From: Acidobacteriota bacterium
GTDB lineage: Bacteria; Acidobacteriota; Terriglobia; 2-12-FULL-54-10
Assembly (NCBI GenBank): GCA_009691245.1
Contig: SHUM01000015.1
Location: forward strand, 1-62,177
DNA length: 62,177 nucleotides
Direction of reading: 5' to 3'
Notes under the pieces: model-generated
Databases searched by the model: none
What the model was told of the DNA's origin: nothing
Seen by the model: only the letters and a program-made list of their open reading frames with translations
Made by a program: the position numbers and the translations under genes
Shown: piece after piece, positions 1-7,956 of the stretch
Position numbering within the stretch: the stretch's first letter is position 1
Layout of the letters: every line of letters starts with the position of its first letter

Positions 1-405
1 CGCTTCTATCCATTGTGGTTTGAAGACGTGGATCTCTGTCTGCGGCTGAAGCGGGCAGGTGGAATGATTGTCTATATTCCCGACGTGGTGATCGAACACC
101 AAGGGGGGCATTCGCTCGCATCCGTCGATTTTTCAGAAAAGCAGGTTTACTGGTACCGCAACTTGATTTATTATGTGGGAAAGAATTTGGGCTGGCGGGC
201 TAGTTGCTTGGTTCGGGCCGCTCTGCTTTGTGGTTTGGGTTTGAGGATCGCGGCGGAGTTGACTGGGCTGGTGATTGGACCGATAATTGAGTGGATTTCA
301 TCAAGACCCCGCACGCAGTCCCGCGTCCGCAACGCGCGCGTAGCGGCCTATTGGCGAGCCGCTCGTGTGGCCTTTGCAAGCCACCCTGCAGTGCGCTTGG
401 CTTAA
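1..405 (+). CDS. Glycosyltransferase family 2, C-terminal part (5' truncated)
   Basis: The reading frame is already open at base 1 and ends with TAA at 403-405, so the gene starts before the window. The visible protein begins FYPLWFEDVDLCLRLKRAGG, the acidic ED-x-D-L segment found after the GT-A fold of family 2 glycosyltransferases that build surface polysaccharide. Towards the end there is a hydrophobic stretch of about 25 residues (AALLCGLGLRIAAELTGLVIG-like), probably a membrane association segment. It is followed by two more glycosyltransferase genes on the same strand, so it is read as the tail of an exopolysaccharide or O-antigen locus. Sugar and acceptor cannot be told. Confidence 0.8.
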   Translation, partial: RFYPLWFEDVDLCLRLKRAGGMIVYIPDVVIEHQGGHSLASVDFSEKQVYWYRNLIYYVGKNLGWRASCLVRAALLCGLGLRIAAELTGLVIGPIIEWISSRPRTQSRVRNARVAAYWRAARVAFASHPAVRLA

Positions 406-508
406 GGGGCCGTGAGCAATGGAATTGAGCAGCTTACATATCCGACGACACGGCTGGCTACGCCCGGGCTGGGCTGGGCGGTGCCGCTTAGAGGGACTGA
501 AATAACGT

Positions 509-1636
509 ATGGGGGATCAATTGACTGGGGTGACGCGCGCACCGCTCGTATCCATTTCCATCGTGACCTACAATAGCGGACCTTTTCTGAAGCGCTGCCT
601 GGATTCCGTGCTGGCGCAGGACTGGCCGCGGCTGGAAGTGATCGTCATTGACAACGCCAGCACCGACGATACGCGGAGCATCCTGGAAAGTTATCAAAAA
701 CGGATTAGCGTGATCTGGAACAAGCAGAATCGCGGTTTTTGCGGCGGGCAGAACCAGGGCATTCGTCGCGCTGAAGGCGACTGGGTCCTGGTGCTCAATC
801 CAGATGCCGCGCTGACCCCGGCATTTGTCTCCTCACTCGTCTCGGCCGGTGCCCAGGATCCCAACGCGGGCACGCTTTGCGGCAAGCTGCTGCGCGCCGA
901 GCCGGACCTCTCCATTTCCTGTATACCACAAGTGGACTCCGCCGGAATCTATTTCACGCCCACCTTCCGGCATTTTGATCGCGGCACACATCTTCCCGAC
1001 GGGCCGGAGTACAGTCAGCCAGCCTATGTATTCGGCGCCACGGGAGCGGCGGCATTTTATCGGCGCGCGATGATCGAAGATGTTTCGGTGGAAGGTGAGT
1101 TCTTCGACGAGGACTTTTTCTTTTCCCGCGAGGATGCCGATGTGGCCTGGCGCGCCCAGTTGTTCGGCTGGAAGTGCCTCTATGTTCCCCATGCAATTGG
1201 GTATCATGTGCGGCGCGTATTCCCGGGCGTACGGCGCAACCTGCCCTCGCTGATCAATCAACATTCGGTGAAGAACCGTTTCCTGATGCGCATCAAGAAC
1301 GCCACGTTTGGCCTGTATCTGGTGAATTTGTTTACCGTTACGGTGCGTGATCTGGGCATTCTGGCCTACTGCCTGGTCAGCGAACGCGGATCGCTTGCGG
1401 GGCTCGGCTTTGTCCTGCGCAACTGGAGCCGGATCATGGCCAAGCGGCGCATCATTCAGCAGCGTCGGCGCGTTTCGGATGATTACATGAAGGCCTGGTT
1501 CCGCTTTCAGCCCGTCACTTTTCCCGCGCCGTTTCTGCTCAAGCCGGAAGAGAACCTGCCGGTTGCCGCCAAGTCCGCGGCGGCGGCCATCGTCAATCTG
1601 CGTCCGGCCGGTTCGGGCCCCGAACGTTCTCGCTAA
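509..1636 (+). CDS. Glycosyltransferase family 2 (rhamnosyltransferase-like)
   Basis: 375 residues. The N-terminal GT-A fold is clear: VSISIVTYNSGPFLKRCLDS at about residues 14-33, the nucleotide-binding DNASTDDT at about 49-56, NRGFCGGQNQG at about 74-84, and the metal-binding NPDAA near residue 97. A second acidic block (FDEDFFFSREDADVAWR) matches the catalytic ED region. This pattern is typical of WbbL/RfbF-type rhamnosyltransferases that extend surface glycans at the inner membrane; the actual sugar is an inference. ATG start at 509 is preceded by GAGGGA. It lies between two other glycosyltransferases in the same orientation. Confidence 0.85.
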   Translation: MGDQLTGVTRAPLVSISIVTYNSGPFLKRCLDSVLAQDWPRLEVIVIDNASTDDTRSILESYQKRISVIWNKQNRGFCGGQNQGIRRAEGDWVLVLNPDAALTPAFVSSLVSAGAQDPNAGTLCGKLLRAEPDLSISCIPQVDSAGIYFTPTFRHFDRGTHLPDGPEYSQPAYVFGATGAAAFYRRAMIEDVSVEGEFFDEDFFFSREDADVAWRAQLFGWKCLYVPHAIGYHVRRVFPGVRRNLPSLINQHSVKNRFLMRIKNATFGLYLVNLFTVTVRDLGILAYCLVSERGSLAGLGFVLRNWSRIMAKRRIIQQRRRVSDDYMKAWFRFQPVTFPAPFLLKPEENLPVAAKSAAAAIVNLRPAGSGPERSR

Positions 1637-1705
1637 CTTTTCGTCTTACCCTTCCGTATACATTTACACTGGCATTTTCAACTTCGCCCGCTATCATGAT
1701 GATTG

Positions 1706-2854
1706 ATGAAGATCGCCATCTTGGGCACGCGCGGCATTCCGGCAAATTACGGCGGCTTTGAAACCTTCGCGGAGGAGTTGTCCGCGCGATTGGTGGAACG
1801 GGGTCACGAAGTTGTCGTCTATGGCCGCACCAACAACATTCAATATCGTGGTGACACCTATCGCGGCGTGCGCCTGAAGCTGCTGCCCACCATCCCGCAT
1901 AAATATCTCGATACCATTGCCCACACTTTTCTTTCCATCCTGCATGTGCTCCCACGGGATATCGAAGTGATCCTGATCTGCAACGCCGCCAATGCCGTGT
2001 TCTCCTTTCTTCCTCGCATGGTGGGAAAGAAGACTGTAAGCAACGTGGACGGCCTGGAGCGTCAACGCAAAAAGTGGAATGCGCTGGGACGCGCCTGGTA
2101 TCGCATCTCCGAGCGTTTGGCCACGGTGCTGCCGAATGGCATTGTTACCGATGCCGAGGTCATTCGCGCCTACTACGCCAAGCATTACGGGCGTGATTCC
2201 TGGTGTATCCCCTATGGCGCGGATGCGGAGAAAGTCGAGACGCGGGTGGCGCTCGATCGCTTGGGGCTTGTGCCGGATGACTACTTCCTTTATGTCTCCA
2301 GGCTGGAGCCCGAGAATAATGCGCTGCTGGTGATTCAAGCCTTCGAGCGCGTAGAGACGCGAAAGAAGTTGGTGATTGTTGGCGATGCTCCCTACGCGGA
2401 CGAATACATTGCGCGGTTGAAGGCAACCCCCAAAGCAAGCAATGCCTCGCGCATCCTGTTTCCTGGAGCCATTTACGGGGCTGGTTACCGGGAGCTGCAA
2501 TCGCACGCCTTCGCCTACGTTCACGCCACGGAGGTGGGAGGCACGCACCCGGCGCTGATCGAGGCCATGGGCCGGGGCTGCGCCACACTCTATCTGAATA
2601 CACCGGAGAACGCCGAGGTGGCCGGTGACGCCGCGATCCCCTTCACGCAGGATGCCGAAGTCTGCGCCCACCAAATGTCGCGGTTGATCGGCGATGAGGC
2701 TCTTCGCCAGCAATACAAGGTCCTTGCCCGCGCCCGCGTGTTGAGCCGTTACAATTGGGATGTGGTAACTACACAATACGAACAGATGCTCCAGCAGTTG
2801 CTCGCCGGCGGACGCAGCCCGAGTAAAGTTCCTCCTCCCCCTATACCTCATTAG
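1706..2854 (+). CDS. DUF1972 / GT4-type glycosyltransferase
   Basis: About 382 residues. The N-terminus MKIAILGTRGIPANYGGFET is the hallmark of the DUF1972 family, which forms the N-terminal Rossmann half of GT-B glycosyltransferases. The C-terminal half carries YVSRLEPENN, VIVGDAPY and the EVGGTHPALIEAMGRGC donor-binding segment of GT4 enzymes. It presumably transfers a sugar from a nucleotide donor during exopolysaccharide assembly on the cytoplasmic side. A TTG three bases upstream (1703) is in frame, but the ATG at 1706 fits the family start. It ends with TAG at 2852-2854. Confidence 0.85.
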   Translation: MKIAILGTRGIPANYGGFETFAEELSARLVERGHEVVVYGRTNNIQYRGDTYRGVRLKLLPTIPHKYLDTIAHTFLSILHVLPRDIEVILICNAANAVFSFLPRMVGKKTVSNVDGLERQRKKWNALGRAWYRISERLATVLPNGIVTDAEVIRAYYAKHYGRDSWCIPYGADAEKVETRVALDRLGLVPDDYFLYVSRLEPENNALLVIQAFERVETRKKLVIVGDAPYADEYIARLKATPKASNASRILFPGAIYGAGYRELQSHAFAYVHATEVGGTHPALIEAMGRGCATLYLNTPENAEVAGDAAIPFTQDAEVCAHQMSRLIGDEALRQQYKVLARARVLSRYNWDVVTTQYEQMLQQLLAGGRSPSKVPPPPIPH

Positions 2855-2974
2855 GAACACAGCCGGGTGCGATCTCCAATTTTGAGCAAGATGTTTATGC
2901 AACTTGACCGATAGCCTTGATAGCATGAATTGTTAAGGTTAGGTGTCGGCGAATGTTTCAGCCGGTAGGGGAGC

Positions 2975-4696
2975 TTGCAGAAGTGGCTAAAAAAAACAGA
3001 GTCAAGGAAAATCCCGCCGGCCCCCCCGCGTTCAAAGCCAATCGTGGCCTCAGAGCCTGAAGTCGAATCGCGTATGGAGTCGCCGTCTCCTCGTCCCGGT
3101 GGATTTTTCAAGAAGCTCTCGGGGTTATTTGGCGGGTCGGCCAAATCGGAATCAGCCGGGGAACCAGAAGACCCAACCGGGTCTTTGATAACTCTGTTTA
3201 CCGGTCGCGCGCCGGCGCGCGCGTTGCCCGCCGAGGATACCAAGCCTGCCAGCAACAAAGAGTCTTCCGCTCCCAAGAAGGCGGAGACGCCCGCAACGGA
3301 TAACGATGTAACTCTGCAAAAGGTGGGAGAGTTGGACCGGCTGCGCGAAGAAAATGGTGCCCTGAAAAAAAAGCTGGACGAAGAGCGCCAGCTCGCCCGC
3401 GTGCAACTGGGACAGATGGAGGTGCAGGGCAACGAACTGCGTTCGACCGCCGACAAAGTCCGCGGGGAGCGAGGGGATATCGAGGCCCGCGCCGCGGTGC
3501 TGCGCAAGTCCGTCACCGCGCTGGAGCGCCAGGTGCAGGACGAGCGGGAAAAATTCAACAAAGAGCTGGAGCGAACAGCCACACAGCGGGACACTCTGAT
3601 GCAGGAAGTAGCTGAGCTAAACGAGTGCATCGTCACGCTGGAGAAGGATCAGGAGGAGACGACTCTTTCCAACACGCGATCGACCACGATGGGACTGTCA
3701 ACGGAGATCGGTGCCAGCCACGCTCACATTTCAAGGCTGGAGTCGCTGGTGCAGCGTCTTGAGGATGAAGTCGAGAATTCGCAGCGAGAATTTGCCACAG
3801 AAAAAGAAAAGTCCCGGCGCACCGCCGATGAGTGGGAAGCAAAACTCAAGCAAAGTGAACGCGCCGTCAGCCAGGCGCACGCCGAGCGCCAACGCATTGA
3901 AGGCAGCGCTAGCATGGTGCAGATGGCTGTCGAAGCCCTCGAACAGCAGGTACGTGAGCAGCGTGAGGCGATGGAGTGTCAGGCCAAGCTGATGGACTCC
4001 GAGCGCAGCCAGGCTCGCGCCCGTTCGGGTGAGCAGGAGCAGAAGATTCTGTCGCTGCAAGCCCAACTGGAAGCCGCCAGCATGGTAGGCTCCATCGATG
4101 ACAATAGCGATACGACGGTCACTGCGTTGGATACCGCGCTGACCGAGACGCTCACCCACTCCGCGCTGGCCGAATCCCGCATCCTCCTATTGGATGGCGA
4201 GCTGGAGGCGACACGTAATCAGGTGTTGAAGGAGGCTGAATCCTCCGCCGAACGCATCAAGAAGTTCGAGGCGCGTTGGGAAGAAGTTCAGCAGCAGCTT
4301 TTGCCGAAGGATCAGGAACTGACCGAGTTGCGTCCGCTGGTGAATCAATTGAAGGCGCAGGTGAAGACGCTCAAAGCCGCGTTGGCCAAGGGGCAAGCTC
4401 AGGCGCAGGCTGGCGTTGCTGGCGCGGCATCCGGGACAGAGAACCAGCCGTTTGGTTTCAATGATCCCACCTTCGCGCAGACCGGAGTGCGGCTGCCCGC
4501 TGACATTGCGGAACCGTTCTATCATCAGACCATGGCGCCGATCACGGTGATGCTGGCTTGCGCGGACATCCTCAACATGAGCAAGAAAGTCGACCCCAGC
4601 CTGAAGAGCACCGTGGCGGAGTTCAAGACGCAGACGCAGACGCTCCTCGACCTGATCAAGCGCTATACTCTCCCGCCCGATTCAAAAGCCAGTTAA
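2975..4696 (+). CDS. Long coiled-coil protein with degenerate HisKA-like C-terminus
   Basis: 573 residues in the frame used here, with no close named family recognised. Residues 1-110 are Pro/Ser/Lys-rich and probably disordered. Residues about 110-460 are heptad-rich coiled coil with many Glu, Gln, Lys and Arg. The last 60 residues (from about 512) read FYHQTMAPITVMLACADIL and then a second helix (FKTQTQTLLDLIKRY), resembling the two-helix dimerisation domain of histidine kinases, but no ATPase domain follows. The start is uncertain: TTG 2975 continues the frame, while a GTG at 2983, ten bases after AGGGGAG, opens a different frame (AKKNRVKENP) that ends after about 26 codons; a later ATG at 3074 is also possible. 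It follows glycosyltransferase genes. Confidence 0.65.
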   Translation: MQKWLKKTESRKIPPAPPRSKPIVASEPEVESRMESPSPRPGGFFKKLSGLFGGSAKSESAGEPEDPTGSLITLFTGRAPARALPAEDTKPASNKESSAPKKAETPATDNDVTLQKVGELDRLREENGALKKKLDEERQLARVQLGQMEVQGNELRSTADKVRGERGDIEARAAVLRKSVTALERQVQDEREKFNKELERTATQRDTLMQEVAELNECIVTLEKDQEETTLSNTRSTTMGLSTEIGASHAHISRLESLVQRLEDEVENSQREFATEKEKSRRTADEWEAKLKQSERAVSQAHAERQRIEGSASMVQMAVEALEQQVREQREAMECQAKLMDSERSQARARSGEQEQKILSLQAQLEAASMVGSIDDNSDTTVTALDTALTETLTHSALAESRILLLDGELEATRNQVLKEAESSAERIKKFEARWEEVQQQLLPKDQELTELRPLVNQLKAQVKTLKAALAKGQAQAQAGVAGAASGTENQPFGFNDPTFAQTGVRLPADIAEPFYHQTMAPITVMLACADILNMSKKVDPSLKSTVAEFKTQTQTLLDLIKRYTLPPDSKAS

Positions 4697-4746
4697 ATGC
4701 CGAACTGTCGCGGCACGGTTCGCAACTCTGTTCACAGCATCGGCAA

Positions 4747-5502
4747 TTAACTGGCCAGGTACATCCCACCGTTAACGTGGATCACCTGCCCGGTGATGTA
4801 GGAAGCTTCCTCGGAGGCGAGGTAGCCCACGGCGTGAGCCACGTCGGCGGGTAGGCCCAGCCGACCGAGCGGGATACGCGCGAAGAGTTTTTCCTTTTGC
4901 TCGGGAGTGATGACTTCCGTCATGGCCGTCTCGATGAAGCCCGGTGCCACGGCGTTTACCGTCACCTTGCGCGAGGCCACTTCCAGCGCCAGCGCGCGGG
5001 TCAGTCCATTGATGCCCGCCTTGGACGCGACGTAGTTGGCTTGGCCGGGATTGCCCAACTGCGAGACCACCGACGTAATGTTGATGATGCGGCCCTGCCG
5101 CCGGCGAATCATTCCCGGCAGTACCTGCTGGATGCACAGGAACATCGAAGTTAGATTGGTGTTGAGAACCGCGTCCCAGTCTGTCCGCTTCATGCGCAGC
5201 ATGAGGCCGTCGCGAGTGATGCCGGCATTGTTGATCAAAATGTCGATCGGCCCGCAGCGCTCTTCAGCCTGATCGAAGCACTTCTTGATGCTCTCTTCGC
5301 TGGCCACATCCAACTCGAACGCCGCTGCGGCGTCCTCGGCATGGCGCGTCTGGCGAATCTCCGCGGCCAGGTCTTCGAGTTTTGCAAGATTGCGCGAAGC
5401 CACCGCCACCTTCGCTCCCGCTGCCGCCAACAACAGGGCGCAGGCTCGTCCGATACCTTGCGAAGCTCCCGTTACCAGCGCGATTTTTCCTTCGAGCGAC
5501 AT
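4747..5502 (-). CDS. fabG: 3-oxoacyl-ACP reductase FabG
   Basis: 251 residues, the usual length for FabG, a cytosolic NADPH-dependent enzyme that reduces 3-oxoacyl-ACP in fatty-acid elongation. The short-chain dehydrogenase signatures are all present: TGASQGIG at residues 11-18, NNAG at 91-94, and the catalytic Ser144, Tyr157 and Lys161 (YVASK). The C-terminus ends YITGQVIHVNGGMYLAS as in FabG. The open frame extends 96 codons further upstream through a hairpin repeat, but the ATG at 5500-5502 has a strong GGAGG eight bases before it and begins at the family start MSLEGK. It is the last gene of the yceD-rpmF-fabD-fabG run. Confidence 0.95.
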   Translation of the reverse strand: MSLEGKIALVTGASQGIGRACALLLAAAGAKVAVASRNLAKLEDLAAEIRQTRHAEDAAAAFELDVASEESIKKCFDQAEERCGPIDILINNAGITRDGLMLRMKRTDWDAVLNTNLTSMFLCIQQVLPGMIRRRQGRIINITSVVSQLGNPGQANYVASKAGINGLTRALALEVASRKVTVNAVAPGFIETAMTEVITPEQKEKLFARIPLGRLGLPADVAHAVGYLASEEASYITGQVIHVNGGMYLAS

Positions 5503-5520
5503 CGCTTGCCTCCGATTTTG

Positions 5521-5614
5521 CTTTGGTAGCCACGGTGAGCGTTGTTCTGGCCGTGGTCGTTTGGTCGCAACCATGGGTCCACGGCGAGAAAAATGCTCAC
5601 CGTGGCTACCAAAG
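5521..5614. repeat. Hairpin repeat family A, copy 1
   Basis: A long inverted repeat lies between fabD and fabG. The outer arms (5521-5540 and 5595-5614) are perfect 20-base complements, with a second inner pair GCCGTGG/CCACGGC. A second copy of the same element lies at 28282-28397 before xseA. As RNA it would form a long stem-loop between the two fab genes; whether it stabilises, processes or terminates the transcript cannot be told from sequence. Confidence 0.8.
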
Positions 5615-5615
5615 A

Positions 5616-6554
5616 CTAGCTCACCTGGATTGCGCTGAGCGCTTTTTCCAGACTCTTCACATCTTCCACGTTGACGCACGCAGCCGCGCGGTCGATCTGG
5701 CGGAGCAAGCCGCTGAGGACGCGGCCCGGCCCGACTTCCACAAACAGTTCCACTCCCGCCGCCAGCAACTTGCGCATACTCTGCTCCCACAACACGGGCG
5801 AGGGAATCTGGTCAATCACGCCCTGCCGCGCCGCGCTGCCGCCGCGAACTTCCTCGGCGCGCACATTGTTGATTAATGGAAATTCAAGATCGCTAAACAC
5901 CGTCGCGTTCAGCTCTGGCGCGAGACGTTCCTGCGCCGGGCGCATTAGGGCGCAATGGAATGGCGCGCTCACTGGCAGAGGTACGGCGCGCTTCGCTCCG
6001 GCTGCGGTTGCCAATGCCATTACGCGCTCAATGGCGGCCTTGTGTCCCGCGACGACGATCTGCTCGGCTGAATTGATATTGGCAGGACTGCAAATCTCTC
6101 CCTGCGCGGCTTCAGCGCACAGCTCGGTCACTTTGGCGATGCCGATACCCAGCAGCGCCGCCATCGCTCCGGTGCCAACGGGTACGGCCTGCTGCATGTA
6201 TTCGCCGCGATGGCGCACAATGCGCAGCGCGTCAGAGAAATTCAGCGCGCCGGCCGCCACCAGCGCGGAGTACTCGCCCAGACTGTGCCCGGCGACCGAG
6301 ACGGGCCGAATACCTTTTTCCTGAAGGACACGGTAGGCGGCTACGGAAGTAGCCAGAATGGCCGGCTGCGTGTTGGCGGTTAGTTGAAGCTGCTCAGCGG
6401 GACCGTCATAGCACATCTGCGAGAGCGGGAATCCCAGCGCCTGATCCGCTTCGTCAAATGCGGCGTGCGCGGCGGGAAAAGCCTCGGCCAGCTCACGGCC
6501 CATGCCGGGCGATTGCGATCCCTGACCGGGGAATAGAAATGCGATGGTCTTCAT
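5616..6554 (-). CDS. fabD: Malonyl-CoA:ACP transacylase FabD
   Basis: 312 residues, the usual FabD length. It loads malonyl groups from CoA to acyl carrier protein in the cytosol. Near the N-terminus FLFPGQGSQ forms the oxyanion loop. The nucleophile elbow is GHSLGE at residues 89-94, with Ser91 as catalytic serine. A conserved His occurs in SAPFHCALM, and the C-terminal VEVGPGRVLSGL segment is also typical. It sits upstream of fabG and downstream of rpmF in one minus-strand run. The plsX and fabH genes that usually stand between rpmF and fabD are absent here. Confidence 0.95.
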   Translation of the reverse strand: MKTIAFLFPGQGSQSPGMGRELAEAFPAAHAAFDEADQALGFPLSQMCYDGPAEQLQLTANTQPAILATSVAAYRVLQEKGIRPVSVAGHSLGEYSALVAAGALNFSDALRIVRHRGEYMQQAVPVGTGAMAALLGIGIAKVTELCAEAAQGEICSPANINSAEQIVVAGHKAAIERVMALATAAGAKRAVPLPVSAPFHCALMRPAQERLAPELNATVFSDLEFPLINNVRAEEVRGGSAARQGVIDQIPSPVLWEQSMRKLLAAGVELFVEVGPGRVLSGLLRQIDRAAACVNVEDVKSLEKALSAIQVS

Positions 6555-6663
6555 GGCGTGGAGATCATCTCCGGCGGATAGTCTTACTAGATCAAAATCG
6601 CCGGGTCGTCATCCGCCACACTGTGCGGAGGACTCCGGCGACTGGATCAGATCCGTACAAAAA

Positions 6664-6849
6664 CTATTTCGCAGTTGCCACTTTAATGACAGGGCGGCCT
6701 TTGTAATAACCACAACTCTTGCAGGCCGAATGCGCCAGACGCTTCTCATGGCATTTGGGGCAGTCCACCGTTTGGGTGGGGACCAAAAAATCATGAGCGC
6801 GGCGCGTGCCTTGGCGGGCATGTGAGTGGCGTCGTTTTGGATTGGGCAT
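6664..6849 (-). CDS. rpmF: 50S ribosomal protein L32
   Basis: 61 residues starting MPNPKRRHSHARQGTRRAHD, the classic L32 N-terminus. A zinc ribbon is formed by CPKC at residues 33-36 and CKSC at 46-49. L32 is part of the large ribosomal subunit. It lies 26 bases downstream of the YceD-like gene, the usual pairing in bacteria, and upstream of fabD. Confidence 0.97.
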   Translation of the reverse strand: MPNPKRRHSHARQGTRRAHDFLVPTQTVDCPKCHEKRLAHSACKSCGYYKGRPVIKVATAK

Positions 6850-6875
6850 TCTTTCCTCCGCGGAACATTTACGAA

Positions 6876-7391
6876 CTACTGTTTCTTGAAACTTTCGAGT
6901 CCGGCCAACCGGACGTCGATTTTTTCAGTCTTGCATGAGCACACGGTAAGATTGCGGTTCTGGCCACACTGCGGGCAAAGTCCCGCGCAATCTTCCCGGC
7001 AAACATTCTTCATGGGCAGGGTGAGCAGCACCTGCTCCTTCAGCACTTCATCGAGTTCGAGGCCGTGCCCCTCGTAAAACCCGATCTCCAGTTCCGCCGG
7101 CTTTACTTCGATCTCTTCCTCGCGCGCGATGGACTTCATCGGCCGGTAAAACAGATCATACTCAATATCAATGGGCCGCCGCGTCGGTTCCAGACACCGG
7201 TCGCAAATCGTCTCGACCACCGTGCGCAGCGAGCCAGACAGATGAATCTCCTGGCCCAGCAACTCGGCCACGCCCGTCGTCGTGAGCGGCTCAAGCTGCT
7301 TGATCTCGCTGCCAAAGCCTATACGGCCCGGCTGAAGAGTCTGCTGAAACTCCAAGGCATCTTTTTCAAGTTCATGTATGTCGATGAACAT
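6876..7391 (-). CDS. yceD: YceD / DUF177 family protein
   Basis: 171 residues. The conserved segment of the family, with DRCLEPT preceded by VETIC (a C-x2-C pair), lies in the middle. It is followed by the acidic block and the C-terminal NVCREDCAGLCPQCGQN, in which four cysteines could bind zinc. YceD proteins accompany rpmF in most bacteria and are linked to 23S rRNA and ribosome biogenesis; the exact role is not settled. The gene ends 26 bases before rpmF, so the two are probably co-transcribed. Confidence 0.9.
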   Translation of the reverse strand: MFIDIHELEKDALEFQQTLQPGRIGFGSEIKQLEPLTTTGVAELLGQEIHLSGSLRTVVETICDRCLEPTRRPIDIEYDLFYRPMKSIAREEEIEVKPAELEIGFYEGHGLELDEVLKEQVLLTLPMKNVCREDCAGLCPQCGQNRNLTVCSCKTEKIDVRLAGLESFKKQ

Positions 7392-7589
7392 GGCCCTGTG
7401 TCCTATCTACCGCAAAGCCGCATTGATCATTATACGTTAGATGTGAGGCGCGGGGGAAGCACTTCCGTCAAAAGTGAATCCAGCCAACGGCAAGCCAACC
7501 AGTTGTCATGTGGTAATTAGGTAAGTACATAAACGACTTGTGGAGGGACGTGGATAATTTTCCACAACAACCGGCAAACTATTGTTGAG

Positions 7590-7799
7590 ATGAAATTGAC
7601 TCAACTATCCGAACTTCTGTTAAGCGAACTGGCGACAAAAGTCGACGCCATCATGGCTTCAATGCCGGAAGCTGAACAACAGGAAAGAATAAAGCAGCTC
7701 AAGAAACATTCTTCTTCGCTGCGGCAAACGCCGCAAGCCAAAGTGCGTGAAACTCGGCAATCCTCGGGTCGACGCTCTGTATCCCGCAAATCCGCATAA
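7590..7799 (+). CDS. Small basic protein, unknown function
   Basis: 69 residues. The first 40 predict a helix (LSELLLSELATKVDAIMASM), and the last 30 are rich in Ser, Arg and Lys (RQSSGRRSVSRKSA), a nucleic-acid-binding type of tail. No family is recognised. It begins with ATG after a short AT-rich region and reads divergently from yceD. Coding status is uncertain because it is short and isolated. Confidence 0.4.
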   Translation: MKLTQLSELLLSELATKVDAIMASMPEAEQQERIKQLKKHSSSLRQTPQAKVRETRQSSGRRSVSRKSA

Positions 7800-7956
7800 T
7801 CTTCCCAAATCTTGTGGCCTATTGGCCGTCAGCGCGTCTTTGTATGCTTTGAAGATAGCATTGCGCCGATCCATCTACTTCTCATCCCTGGCTCCAGTTG
7901 ATCTACGCTTTACCATCTGAAAAGTTCCTCAATGCAATAATTTCGCGAGTAGCCGA

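Noticed and set aside
1694-2926. 410-codon open frame on the minus strand
   Set aside because: It is the antisense shadow of the DUF1972 glycosyltransferase; it has no family motif and arises from GC-rich codon structure.
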